In this document: piece by piece, positions 44,206-52,473 of the stretch
How the letters are laid out: each line of letters begins with the position of its first letter
Numbering within the stretch: the stretch's first letter is position 1
Source: Rhodococcus sp. PAMC28707
GTDB lineage: Bacteria; Actinomycetota; Actinomycetes; Mycobacteriales; Mycobacteriaceae
Direction of reading: 5' to 3'
Assembly (NCBI RefSeq): GCF_004795915.1
Contig: NZ_CP039253.1
Location: forward strand, 1,674,001 to 1,738,000
DNA: 64,000 nucleotides
Translations under genes and position numbers: made by a program
Notes under the pieces: generated by a model
Told to the model about the DNA's origin: nothing
The model's database searches: none
Seen by the model: only the letters and a program-made list of their open reading frames with translations

Positions 44206-44334
44206 GTGGCGCTCCTGTCTGCGCTGGTTGGTCCTACCGTCGAACCTCAAATCGTCGGCCTCGCGTTGCCGCGACTGTGACGCAACGATATTCGTTGGCT
44301 TGCTTCCCACATCGAAACATAGCCGAGTGTCAAG

Positions 44335-45178
44335 GAAATCGGCCCTTGTGACTGATGTGTGGGGTCCTCGGCGGCCCGGTAGTGAAGGTCGGTGTCCTCC
44401 GAGAGTGAGCATCGCCAGGGAGATGAGTGCCTCTGGACGGACAAATCCGAAAGCGATGCGAGTGAGGAGTCGGATCTTGGTGTTCATGGATTCGACGAGT
44501 CCGTTGGACAAGCCGTGTTCGATAGCAGCAAGGATCTGTTCGCGGTGGCCGCCAATGCGACGTTGCAGTGTGACGAACGATTCGATACGGCTGCGCCGTG
44601 CCCACTGAATCCAGCGTTCGAGTGCGTCGGCGGCCTGGTCGACGGGGAGCTCCGGTGTCGTGGTCGACGACGACGGTGAGGTACTTGTGGCCGCGTTTGT
44701 ACGAGATCTCGTCGATCCCGATTCGTGTCAGGCATGCTATCGCGTCGATACCGGCGGCGGTGTCGGCCCACACCCGAGCGATGATCGATCCCACTGTGCG
44801 CCAGGCGATCCGCATCAGCTCGGTGATTGCCTTCTTGGAGCACTGTGTGGCCAACCAGGCGACCTGCTGATCGAACGAGCGCGTATGCCCGGCACCATGA
44901 CGAGCCCACGGGGCCTGGCGCACCGTCGGCCCGTGGATGCGGCAATCAACCCGCGGAGCATCTCCCTCCAGGAAGATTTGAACGGTTCCCACATCCAGGC
45001 CGCGCCACTGCCGTCGACCTTGCCCACGGTCATACCAGGAGGCCCTCGAACCGCAAGCTCCACATCGACCCCTGGTCGCACTTGCAGGCCTTGCATGCGC
45101 CACGATCGATTGTGTGTCGTCGTCGAATTCGACGTTCTCGACGCCCAACACAGTGCGCCATAAGCTAGCGTTCTGCAC
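44335..45178 (-). pseudogene. ISL3-family transposase with internal deletion and frameshift (copy 1)
   Basis: The N-terminal 175 residues carry the zinc-ribbon-like CGACGSRASWYDRG and the DDE-domain start IGIDEISYKRGHKYLTVVVDHDTG. The sequence then jumps, at a GAGCTC near 44650, into another frame giving ELPVDQAADALERWIQWARR and SNGLVESMNTKIRLLTRIAFGF, the C-terminal end of ISL3 transposases. Roughly 200 central residues are missing, so the enzyme is dead. A shorter inverted copy with the same junction is at 46477-46714. Confidence 0.85.
44496..44733 (-). repeat. Inverted repeat with 46477-46714 (arm 1)
   Basis: This 238-base part of the ISL3 relic recurs in opposite orientation 1.7 kb away at about 95% identity, with nearly all differences in the last 60 bases of the coding direction. 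Confidence 0.85.
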
Positions 45179-45463
45179 GCCGTTCTCCGTTCTTCAGTTT
45201 TGACCTTCGACAAGCCAAAACCTAGACGGGGGAGGGCGTGTGGCCGCTCAGGCGCGATCAGCGACCCAACCGTGATGGCTCGGAAAACCAACAGGATCCG
45301 AACCCTGGAGCGCGGCCACGGCGTAGCCCCCGCGGACGGCCACTAATTACCTCCAGTGAGCGTTGCGTGGGTTACGTGACATCGAGCCAGTTCCCGGCCG
45401 GGTGGCGGTCGCTTCTCACAACTAGAATCGAACAACGTTCTGTATCCGAGGATGGGAAAATGC

Positions 45464-45772
45464 ATGTCGCGCTATGACGACCTGGTCAGCAAGGTCCTTC
45501 ACGGGATTCTAGAGATCGACGACTGGCTCTCGATCGCGGATGTATTGCTGCTTATGGGGACGAGCTCGGGGGATGCAGATCGCTCGGATGTCAGGTTAAT
45601 TCTGGATTGCGTCAACAACAGCGATCTGTTGAAGCTCGGAAGGGTCAGCGACAAGTATGACGAAATCCCGAAGCCAGTTCCGGTAGAGGCTTTGCTCGAT
45701 CACATTTTCGAGACCACGGACTCCTCCGATAGATCTGGGCTGATGATGGCGCTTTTCCTCGCCGATGTATGA
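45464..45772 (+). CDS. Hypothetical protein (102 aa)
   Basis: An acidic, alpha-helical small protein (SRYDDLVSKVLHGILEIDDWLSIADVLLLMG opening). Codon use looks normal and the frame is clean, but I do not recognise it. The ATG at 45464 is preceded by GAGG; an ATG four codons earlier is possible. It lies between the two ISL3 copies in a disturbed region. Confidence 0.55.
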   Translation: MSRYDDLVSKVLHGILEIDDWLSIADVLLLMGTSSGDADRSDVRLILDCVNNSDLLKLGRVSDKYDEIPKPVPVEALLDHIFETTDSSDRSGLMMALFLADV

Positions 45773-45878
45773 CCGGCTGCTTCGGATGCGCCGTGCCAGG
45801 ATGCGTCGGACGTATCGGGGATCTGGTCAAAAGGGATTGAGCTAGAGGAGCCACAGTCGCTCGTGAGACGATTACGCG

Positions 45879-46300
45879 ATGCCAGGTATTCGAGTCGCGT
45901 GGGCCGTGCTCGCAGTAATCGCCGTAGCGCTGGGCGTAAGGGCCACCGACTGGCCGATGCTCCAAATACCAACTGCGAACTCGGCTTGACGATGGCTCCA
46001 GAAAGCTGTGAACAGCCGCTACTCGACTACTTCCGATTCCCGCTCGTCCTCGTGCTGGCGATCCCTATTGCGCTTTTTCTGGTCGCCGCGGTCGTCTGCA
46101 GGTCTTCGATGTCATGGGTCGCTGCAGGAACCATGCTGGTCCTGACGGCAGTGGGCTTCTACAACGCGGGCATGTCGACGCCATCGTTGTGGTCGCCGCT
46201 GGCAAGCGCTGCCCCGGTGACGGTACCGGCGCTCGTGCTGGCGGTCTTCCACCAGCTGGCCGCCTCGCGCAAGTCCAGCAATCAGACGATGCCACGTTGA
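45879..46300 (+). pseudogene. Small membrane protein gene, apparently frameshifted
   Basis: A 36-codon frame from 45879 (MPGIRVAWAVLAVIAVALGV, a membrane helix or signal) ends at 45989. The next frame continues with CELGLTMAPESCEQ and three more hydrophobic helices to 46300. The parts fit as one protein of about 135 residues with one frame change near 45965. Alternatively the second part is translated alone from 45992, though no ribosome site precedes it. Confidence 0.5.
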
Positions 46301-46478
46301 CGGACCGGCCGTGACGGCCCGGCGGCGATCAAGACAGCGGCCAGGACACACAGAACGAGTACTCCGAAATTGTCGATCGGGATAACTGGATCGTCGCGGG
46401 AGTAGCGGGCCTGCTCTTAAAAATAACTCTGTCCAGCTTGGAACACCGACAACACGACCAGAACAATTGCCGCCTGGC
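46282..46478 (-). pseudogene. Truncated membrane-protein gene next to ISL3 fragment
   Basis: One minus frame encodes AAIVLVVLSVFQAGQSYF, an in-frame stop, then EQARYSRDDPVIPIDNFGV and a membrane helix VLVLCVLAAVLIAAGP to the stop at 46282. It begins abruptly at the ISL3 fragment, suggesting that the element cut the gene. Confidence 0.4.
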
Positions 46479-46714
46479 CTGACACGAATCGGGATCGACG
46501 AGATCTCGTACAAACGCGGCCACAAGTACCTCACCGTCGTCGTCGACCACGACACCGGAGCTCCCCGTCGACCAGGCCGCCGACGCACTCGAACGCTGGA
46601 TTCAGTGGGCACGGCGCAGCCGTATCGAATCGTTCGTCACACTGCAACGTCGCATCGCCGGGCACCGAGAACAAATACTCGCTGCCATCGAACACGGCCT
46701 GTTCAACGGACTCG
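46477..46714 (+). mobile_element. ISL3-family fragment (copy 2), inverted relative to copy 1
   Basis: It encodes LTRIGIDEISYKRGHKYLTVVVDHDTG and then the same frame-shifting GAGCTC junction as copy 1. Both ends are abrupt, with no terminal repeats found. Confidence 0.8.
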
Positions 46715-47000
46715 CCCGCTTCCAGAATACGAGCGTGCATTCGCCGAACTCGCGGACGAACCCGCGGCGTGGCGCCGAAACGGACAAGTCGTCGCTGTGC
46801 GATTTCCGGACCCGGAGGGGCGACGAGACGCGGCGGGACGAGTCATCCCCCACGAATTCGTGGTCTTTGGTGACGGGGCCGACGTCGTGAACTCGGTGTA
46901 CGACGGAGAACAGCACCTGTGGCCACTGGTCGAACAATCCTTCTAACATGTGTGGGACGCCGATACAACGCCGTCCTTCGCCGACCTGCGGTTCGAATGA
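46715..47000 (+). pseudogene. 3' remnant of an unknown gene joined to ISL3 fragment
   Basis: The frame that continues out of the fragment encodes YERAFAELADEPAAWRRNGQ, HEFVVFGDGADVVNSVYDGEQHLW, a stop at 46946, and then, still in frame, HVWDADTTPSFADLRFE and a second stop. It reads like the end of a real protein, family unknown, that lost its N-terminus. Confidence 0.45.
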
Positions 47001-47011
47001 GCCGCCTCGGT

Positions 47012-47041
47012 TGATATGTAGGAAAACTGATATGTAGGAAA
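47012..47041. repeat. Tandem 14-base direct repeat
   Basis: TGATATGTAGGAAA occurs twice with a period of 16 bases, just past the broken gene and before the convergent membrane-protein gene. Its role is unknown. Confidence 0.6.
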
Positions 47042-47078
47042 GTTTGTCAAGAGGGCATGGTGAGGCGCCGCCGGGGAG

Positions 47079-48335
47079 CTACCCCGATGGCGCCTCGTAA
47101 CTTCCTCGGCGAGTGTGCCGCAGAACCACGAATGCCGCACCCGCCGCCAGGACCGAGCCGACGGACACAGCAGTGGACGTCCACATCCAGGTGGTCGGGG
47201 AGAACTTCGGTTCAATCGTGCTGAGCGGGGTGTAGGCCGTCCACCCGAACTCGGCGACGATCGGGATCGACACCGCGATCGGCGTCGTCACCGACATCGT
47301 TGCAGCGGGTGCATCCGTCGGTAGCAGCGATGCGTAGAGCAAGCCGACGGCGAAGGGAAGCACGAAAACGTTGGCGCCCATGTTGATCCAGTCGAGCGGT
47401 GGATCGGTGAACAATCCCGTAGCAGCTACCACCGCCAGGAGCGCGAAACCCGTCATCGGTGAACGCCATCGCCACCCGACCACCGAGCCTGCCACCAACA
47501 GTGCCACGAACACGAGCGCTGTCGACATCTCGAACGAACCGGTGGAGCCGGCACCCAGATACGCCAACGCGGCGAGAACGACAGCCCCTGACGCAGCAGG
47601 AAGGGCGAACGCCGCGCCCACCAGTAGCGGGATCACTACCAGCCCGAGCAACCACCGATTCTGCATGGCCTCGCCGGTCCCGAGGCTCCACACAGACCGC
47701 TGGAACAGCCAGTACAGCACCAACCCTGCTACAGGAATCACGATCCCCACCAACAGGACTCGACTCTTGTTGTCCACGGATACGGGTTCTTTTTCGAACG
47801 CTTTCATCCACGCCGACACAGCCAACAAGACAGCGAACACACCGAGCGCGACCGTTAGATATGTCTGCGGTGCAGCAGGTTCGAGGTAGTCGGCGTAACG
47901 GCGCGACATGCCTTCGCTTTCCAACGGGCCCGCCATGACCGCCCCGGAGACCACGCCGACCACCAGAGCGCACTGCAATGTTCGACGCTCCCGAATGCCG
48001 GTCAGTGCCGCGACGCCGCCGAGAATCAGCCCCGCCGCAAGCGCCCGCAGTTGCAGTTCCCCTGCCGGTTGCAGCAGCGATACGACCCCAAGCAGCACGA
48101 TGCCGAATCCCGCTGCCGCACCAGAACTCCGGGTGCGCGAAACGACGGTTGCGATCACCACCGCAACAATCGCACCGAGCGTCGCCCCCGACGCGGCACT
48201 GTCGAAGAAGACATCGAGGCGGTCACCGCCGGAGAAGAACGCGAAGTTGTGCGAGACCGTTGTCGTCAGCGTCAACGCCGCCACGAACGCCCCCGCCAAG
48301 AGCGTCACGTGCGCGAGTGCGCGTTTCCCATTCAT
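47079..48335 (-). CDS. Polytopic membrane protein, unknown function
   Basis: A 418-residue protein with about 11-12 membrane helices and short loops, one of them with FFSGGDRLDVFFDS after helix 1. I see no transporter or enzyme signature. The ATG overlaps the stop of the YdcF gene (ATGA), so the two are coupled. An open frame running upstream to 48971 is a shadow of the YdcF gene. Confidence 0.8.
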   Translation of the reverse strand: MNGKRALAHVTLLAGAFVAALTLTTTVSHNFAFFSGGDRLDVFFDSAASGATLGAIVAVVIATVVSRTRSSGAAAGFGIVLLGVVSLLQPAGELQLRALAAGLILGGVAALTGIRERRTLQCALVVGVVSGAVMAGPLESEGMSRRYADYLEPAAPQTYLTVALGVFAVLLAVSAWMKAFEKEPVSVDNKSRVLLVGIVIPVAGLVLYWLFQRSVWSLGTGEAMQNRWLLGLVVIPLLVGAAFALPAASGAVVLAALAYLGAGSTGSFEMSTALVFVALLVAGSVVGWRWRSPMTGFALLAVVAATGLFTDPPLDWINMGANVFVLPFAVGLLYASLLPTDAPAATMSVTTPIAVSIPIVAEFGWTAYTPLSTIEPKFSPTTWMWTSTAVSVGSVLAAGAAFVVLRHTRRGSYEAPSG

Positions 48336-49057
48336 CCGTTGACGTTCTGTAGGAAGACCACGAAGGCGAGTATGCCAACGAGCAAAACGGCGTTGACTTT
48401 CCAATAGCGCTGCAGCACAGCCGCGAATTCGCGTAGGAAAGCCTTTCGCGAGTAGGTCCGGGCAGCTCTGGCCCCCGTCACATGAGCGTTGATACCCAGA
48501 TCGCGGGTGAGCCCTGCTGTTCTCAGCACATGAAAGTCGCTGGTAACGACAATCATCGGCTCGGATGTCAGACCCGCCGAGTCGAGTAACTCCTTGCTGT
48601 ACACGAGATTCTCGCGGGTATTCCGCGACTCCGTCTCCGCAAAGACCTTCGCCTCCGCGACGCCCCGCGCAGCGAGGTACTGCTTCATCGCAGTGGCCTC
48701 GGCCACCGACTCGTCGGTCCCCTGCCCACCCGACACGATCAGAGCCGGCCAGCTGCCGGCGTCGAGCTGACCGTTGTACACCCCGAGCGCACGATCCAAC
48801 CGGCTCGCCAGCAATGGAGTGACGCTGCCGCCCGGACCTAACCCGCAGCCCAACGCGACGACGGATGCACTCCCCTCCGGTGGCTCGATACGTCCGTAAA
48901 TCAAGGCGTACACGGCAAACGCTGCGAGCTGCACAGCCAACAACACCGCCGCCCACAGCACGAAAAACCACAACTCGAGAACGACCACCGCGATCAGAAG
49001 TACAAGCCCGAGCACCGCGACGAGGCCGAGCGCAACCGCACGTGCGTCAAAGGACAT
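48332..49057 (-). CDS. YdcF/DUF218-family membrane protein
   Basis: The 241-residue protein has two N-terminal helices, a DUF218 domain (VVALGCGLGPGGSVTPLLASRLDRAL, ALIVSGGQGTDESVAEATAMKQYL, ETESRNTRENLVYSKELL, VVTSDFHVLRT) and a C-terminal helix. Members such as SanA and ElyC act in envelope integrity. It lies 20 bases past the left 28-bp repeat and was probably downstream of the DUF6461 gene at 53847 before the insertion. Confidence 0.9.
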   Translation of the reverse strand: MSFDARAVALGLVAVLGLVLLIAVVVLELWFFVLWAAVLLAVQLAAFAVYALIYGRIEPPEGSASVVALGCGLGPGGSVTPLLASRLDRALGVYNGQLDAGSWPALIVSGGQGTDESVAEATAMKQYLAARGVAEAKVFAETESRNTRENLVYSKELLDSAGLTSEPMIVVTSDFHVLRTAGLTRDLGINAHVTGARAARTYSRKAFLREFAAVLQRYWKVNAVLLVGILAFVVFLQNVNG

Positions 49058-49077
49058 TTGTCGAACCTATCCGACAG

Positions 49078-49105
49078 CTATGCCCCACCGCAGGTCTCGG
49101 TGATC
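49078..49105 (+). repeat. 28-bp direct repeat, left copy (candidate attachment site)
   Basis: The sequence starting CTATGCCCCACCG and ending CTCGGTGATC is identical to 53847-53874 in the same orientation. The right copy is the last nine codons and stop of a DUF6461 gene. The 4.77 kb between the copies holds the PhyH2/TetR/SBP2 module. Confidence 0.9.
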
Positions 49106-49125
49106 CGCCCGCGGTCCGCGGGCGG
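49105..49125. terminator. GC-rich hairpin downstream of PhyH2
   Basis: CCGCCCGCGG-t-CCGCGGGCGG is a perfect 10-bp inverted repeat 58 bases beyond the PhyH2 stop, overlapping the left 28-bp repeat by one base. It probably ends transcription of PhyH2. Confidence 0.5.
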
Positions 49126-49182
49126 GCACGGACCGACGTCGCTGAAGCCCTGCGCCCCAGGGCACAGAGCCTGGCGTAGCGC

Positions 49183-50040
49183 CTACAGTTTGCCGGCGGC
49201 GATCAGCTCGACAGGGTCGGCAAGGTCCACGGTGCCGAGATAGCCCCCGCGCTGCGCGATCGCATCATGCACGCCGAATCCCAGAATATTCTGAGACTCG
49301 CGCGGCAGGGTGCGAACCTGTTCCAACGGGATCGACAGGTACTGGTTCTCCTCGGTTCGCAGCCAACCGACGCTGTAACTGATGTGCATCCCCCGGCGCC
49401 ACTGGTCGGCCGTAGTGTTGGCGCCGGCGGCGTGGATTGTGGAACCGAGATAGATGATGCCCGAGCCCGCCTTCATCACCGCGGGGATGGCCTCGGCGTC
49501 GGTCGGCCGGCGTTGCACGTCCCACAGGTGACTGCCCGGGATCACGCGGGTGGCACCGTTGTCCGCGGTGAAGTCACGCAGGGCCAGCACCGAGGCCAAC
49601 ATGATGGTCGGCCGCGGTTTGGCCAAGTGAACCCACACGTCCTCGTCTCGATGAAGCGGCTGCGGGGTGCCGCCGGGTCCGCGGTTGAGCACGTGGGCAA
49701 GGTTGAGCTGATAAGTCGCGCAGTTGGGCAAAAGCACCTCGTCGCAGACCGCGCGATAGATCGGGTGGGTAAGCACCTCGGTGGCGAACACTTCGGACTT
49801 GGCAGCCAGCCCGGCCAGATGCTCGGTGCGGTCGCCGAAGAAGGCCGCCACCCCCGCATTGACGAAGCCTCGCTCGTCGCCCTGAGCGCTTTCGTTCAGG
49901 TGTACATCCAGCTCCTCGTTGAAGCGCCGCAGCAGATCCTGATCCAGCAGGTCTTCGACGATCACGGCACCATGCTCTTGCAGCGCGTCGGTGATGTCCT
50001 GCATGGGCCCGGAGGCGTGAATACGGGGAAGATCGGTCAT
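49183..50040 (-). CDS. Phytanoyl-CoA dioxygenase (PhyH) family protein, copy 2
   Basis: Same length (285 residues) as the product of 3050-3907 and about 84% identical to it, with the Fe(II) ligands HRD (His130, Asp132) and the distal histidine in STIHAAG (His203) conserved. The differences include the residues around the metal loop (TPQPLHRDED against TAQYLHRDEA), which may tune the substrate. The ATG at 50040 follows AGGAG. The gene is divergent from the TetR at 50149, with an operator between them. Confidence 0.9.
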   Translation of the reverse strand: MTDLPRIHASGPMQDITDALQEHGAVIVEDLLDQDLLRRFNEELDVHLNESAQGDERGFVNAGVAAFFGDRTEHLAGLAAKSEVFATEVLTHPIYRAVCDEVLLPNCATYQLNLAHVLNRGPGGTPQPLHRDEDVWVHLAKPRPTIMLASVLALRDFTADNGATRVIPGSHLWDVQRRPTDAEAIPAVMKAGSGIIYLGSTIHAAGANTTADQWRRGMHISYSVGWLRTEENQYLSIPLEQVRTLPRESQNILGFGVHDAIAQRGGYLGTVDLADPVELIAAGKL

Positions 50041-50096
50041 GAGCACTCCTGAGTGTCTAATTTGCGGCTAGATGCACACAACCAGACATTCCCCAC

Positions 50097-50118
50097 TAAA
50101 GCAACAGTTGTCGCTTTA
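50097..50118. promoter_or_regulatory. TetR operator, site A (PhyH2/TetR intergenic)
   Basis: TAAAGCAACA-gt-TGTCGCTTTA is a near-perfect 22-bp inverted repeat between the divergent PhyH2 and TetR genes. The same 22-bp motif occurs at 50766-50787. Confidence 0.85.
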
Positions 50119-50148
50119 AGGCATTTGTTCGGCAGATACGATCCCAAC

Positions 50149-50739
50149 ATGACGAGCGATGAACCCCGAACCCAACGCGTGCGCTCGGGTGGACGAAGCG
50201 AGGTCGTGCGGACCACGGTCGCCGCGACGGTGCTGGAGATGCTCCGCGAGGGCAACACCACATTCTCAGGCGCGGACGTCGCGCAGCGAGCGAACATCCA
50301 CAGGTCGACCGTCTACCGATGGTGGCCGACCCGCGTGGCATTGGTCGAAGAGGCCCTCACGCTGCACACGGCACTACTCGTCGCCCCGGACACCGGATCC
50401 TGGGTCACCGATGTGCAGGCCCTCACCCGAGAGTTCGCTAATTTTTTTGCCAACCCGGTGGAGATCGCACTGAACGCGGTGCTCGCGTCCGACGTCGATT
50501 CCGAGGTAGCGGAGATCCAGCGCGCCCACTGGAACCCGATCCTGCGCGACCTGTCGGAGATGGTTGCCCGCGCGAAGGCGCGCGGCGAAGTAGGTGAGGA
50601 CGTCAACGCCCGCTTCGTGCTGCAGATGATCGTCGGGCCACTCCTACTGAGCACAACTTTCGGCAAAAAGCCTGCCACCAGCGCCACAGTGGAGGCCATT
50701 GCGGAGGCGACCGCGAGGGCGTTCGCGCCAACCCCGTAG
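50149..50739 (+). CDS. TetR-family regulator of the PhyH2/SBP2 module
   Basis: A 196-residue TetR protein with the DNA-binding region at about 33-56 (TFSGADVAQRANIHRSTVYRWWPTRVALV), followed by a TetR_C_16-like ligand domain. The ATG at 50149 puts operator A just upstream; a longer frame from 50053 would run through the operator. With matching sites before PhyH2, itself and SBP2, it is the obvious repressor of the whole module. The ligand is probably the imported compound or its CoA or oxidised form. Confidence 0.9.
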   Translation: MTSDEPRTQRVRSGGRSEVVRTTVAATVLEMLREGNTTFSGADVAQRANIHRSTVYRWWPTRVALVEEALTLHTALLVAPDTGSWVTDVQALTREFANFFANPVEIALNAVLASDVDSEVAEIQRAHWNPILRDLSEMVARAKARGEVGEDVNARFVLQMIVGPLLLSTTFGKKPATSATVEAIAEATARAFAPTP

Positions 50740-50758
50740 GCCGATCAGAAACACTGCC

Positions 50759-50796
50759 AACACCCTTAAAGCAACAACTGTTGCTTTAAGGGTGTT
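50759..50796. promoter_or_regulatory. TetR operator, site B, within an 18-bp-arm palindrome
   Basis: AACACCCTTAAAGCAACA-ac-TGTTGCTTTAAGGGTGTT is perfectly symmetric. Its inner 22 bp repeats site A. It lies between the TetR stop and the SBP2 gene, 60 bases before the SBP2 start, so it can control SBP2 and might also end the TetR transcript. Confidence 0.9.
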
Positions 50797-50856
50797 AAGT
50801 CGCCTACTGTCGCCTTAGTGACCTGGACCACACGGGCCAGGTCGGAGAGGCGTGAG

Positions 50857-52473
50857 ATGACGAAACAGATAAAACGGGGGCCAGCGGCTCGGTTGACGCC
50901 GGTTCTCGCAGCGGCGCTGGGTGGCGCTTTGGTGCTGACCTCATGCGCCAGTTCGGGCACCGGCAACGACGACAGCGGTTCCATCGGATATGTCGCCGAG
51001 GTCGCAGACTCGTCGAACGCGGTGGCCGGTGGCGAGCTGACCTTCGGCTCCTACTCGTTTCCCCGCACGCTGGACCCCGCCGAGACACAGGCTGCAGGGT
51101 CCACAGGCGGCACAGAAATGGCCGCGATATATGACGTGCTGGTCAAGCGCGACAGCCGCGACGGGAAATTCGTCCCTCAACTCGCCGAAACGCTCGATGT
51201 CGACGACGACGGCATGCAATGGCGGATGACGCTGCCGGAAGACGCGACGTTCAGCGACGGCAGCCCGCTCGACGCGGCAGCCGTGGAATGGAGCATGGAT
51301 CGGTTCGGCGCCAGCTACGCCAGTGGCTCGCAGACCTGGAACCACGTGGTCAAGTCTGTCGATACCGCCGATGACCGCACCGTGGAATTTCAGCTCAACC
51401 AACCGTGGCAGGACTTTCCAGTGCTGCTCGCCACCGGGGCCGGCATGATCGTCGCCGAGTCCTCTGTGAACGGCGACAGATTTACACCGATCGGGGCCGG
51501 GCCCTTCACGGTGCAGAATTACGCTCCAGACGAGGCACTGGTCCTCACCGCGCGCGAGGATTACCACGCCGGCCGCCCCAATCTGGACAAGGTCCGGTTC
51601 GTTCCGACCACCAGCGCCAACATGCAACTCGACTCGCTACGCAGCGGCGAGCTGGACATGGCCTTCATGTTTCGCAACCCCGACGCGATCGCGCAGGTCG
51701 AACAGGACGGCTGGGCTGGCTACCGTGACCTTCAAGGGCAGGGGGCGGTCGCGTTCATCAATCAGCGGGAAGGCCGACCGGGCCAGGACATCCGAGTACG
51801 CCAGGCTATTGCTCTGGCCATCGACCCGGCGATCATCGACCAGCGCACCTTCGGCGGAAACAACGACAGTCCAGTGGGCGCGGCGATGTTCCCTGAGGGC
51901 TCTCCGTGGCACAGCGACGTCGATCCACTCGTGGTAGACCCCGACGCGGCCCGTGCACTGCTGGACGAGGCGAAAGCCGATGGCTACGACGGAAAACTGA
52001 CCTATGTGACCACTGCAGAACCGACGGCCGAGGCGGGTGCGCTGGCCGCACAGGCGATGCTGGGCCCAGTCGGCTTCGATGTCACGATCGACCGGGCCAG
52101 CAGCGTGAGCGATCTGATCCGAAAGCTCTACATAGTCAATGATTTCGATATCGCCCGAGGCGGCATGAACCTTGTCGACGAAGCGCCCTACCTTCGCCTG
52201 TACGACGGATTGGGCAGCGACTCCGGCGACAATGCGAGCGGCTACGCGGACCCCAAAATGGATGCGCTCCTGGAGGAACTGCTGAACTCGCAGTCAGAGG
52301 AAGCCAGCCAGGACATCATCGACAAGATACAGACGCAGGTCAACGAGACGGTGCCGTACCTGGTGTGGGCACCTGCACAAATCCGTGTGGTTTGGGATGA
52401 GCGAGTGCAGGGCGCGGAGCGCTCGGTCGACAACATCATTCTGCTGCACCGAGCGTGGGAGAACGAAGCATGA
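50857..52473 (+). CDS. ABC-type substrate-binding lipoprotein, family 5 (copy 2)
   Basis: A 538-residue lipoprotein with lipobox LVLTSC (Cys30) and the SBP_bac_5 pattern (RTLDPAETQ, YDVLVKRD, GAGPFTVQN, LYDGLGSDSGDNASGY). It is paralogous to the product of 3930-5537, sharing long runs such as GSTGGTEMAAIYDVLV. No permease genes accompany it. The ATG follows GGAGAGG. Its stop overlaps the start of the saccharopine-dehydrogenase-like gene (ATGA), and operator B is 60 bases upstream. Confidence 0.92.
   Translation: MTKQIKRGPAARLTPVLAAALGGALVLTSCASSGTGNDDSGSIGYVAEVADSSNAVAGGELTFGSYSFPRTLDPAETQAAGSTGGTEMAAIYDVLVKRDSRDGKFVPQLAETLDVDDDGMQWRMTLPEDATFSDGSPLDAAAVEWSMDRFGASYASGSQTWNHVVKSVDTADDRTVEFQLNQPWQDFPVLLATGAGMIVAESSVNGDRFTPIGAGPFTVQNYAPDEALVLTAREDYHAGRPNLDKVRFVPTTSANMQLDSLRSGELDMAFMFRNPDAIAQVEQDGWAGYRDLQGQGAVAFINQREGRPGQDIRVRQAIALAIDPAIIDQRTFGGNNDSPVGAAMFPEGSPWHSDVDPLVVDPDAARALLDEAKADGYDGKLTYVTTAEPTAEAGALAAQAMLGPVGFDVTIDRASSVSDLIRKLYIVNDFDIARGGMNLVDEAPYLRLYDGLGSDSGDNASGYADPKMDALLEELLNSQSEEASQDIIDKIQTQVNETVPYLVWAPAQIRVVWDERVQGAERSVDNIILLHRAWENEA

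Noticed and set aside
50759-50796. Reading of the palindrome as only a terminator
   Set aside because: Its inner 22 bp repeats the upstream operator, there is no T-tract, and it lies where a promoter for SBP2 is needed.
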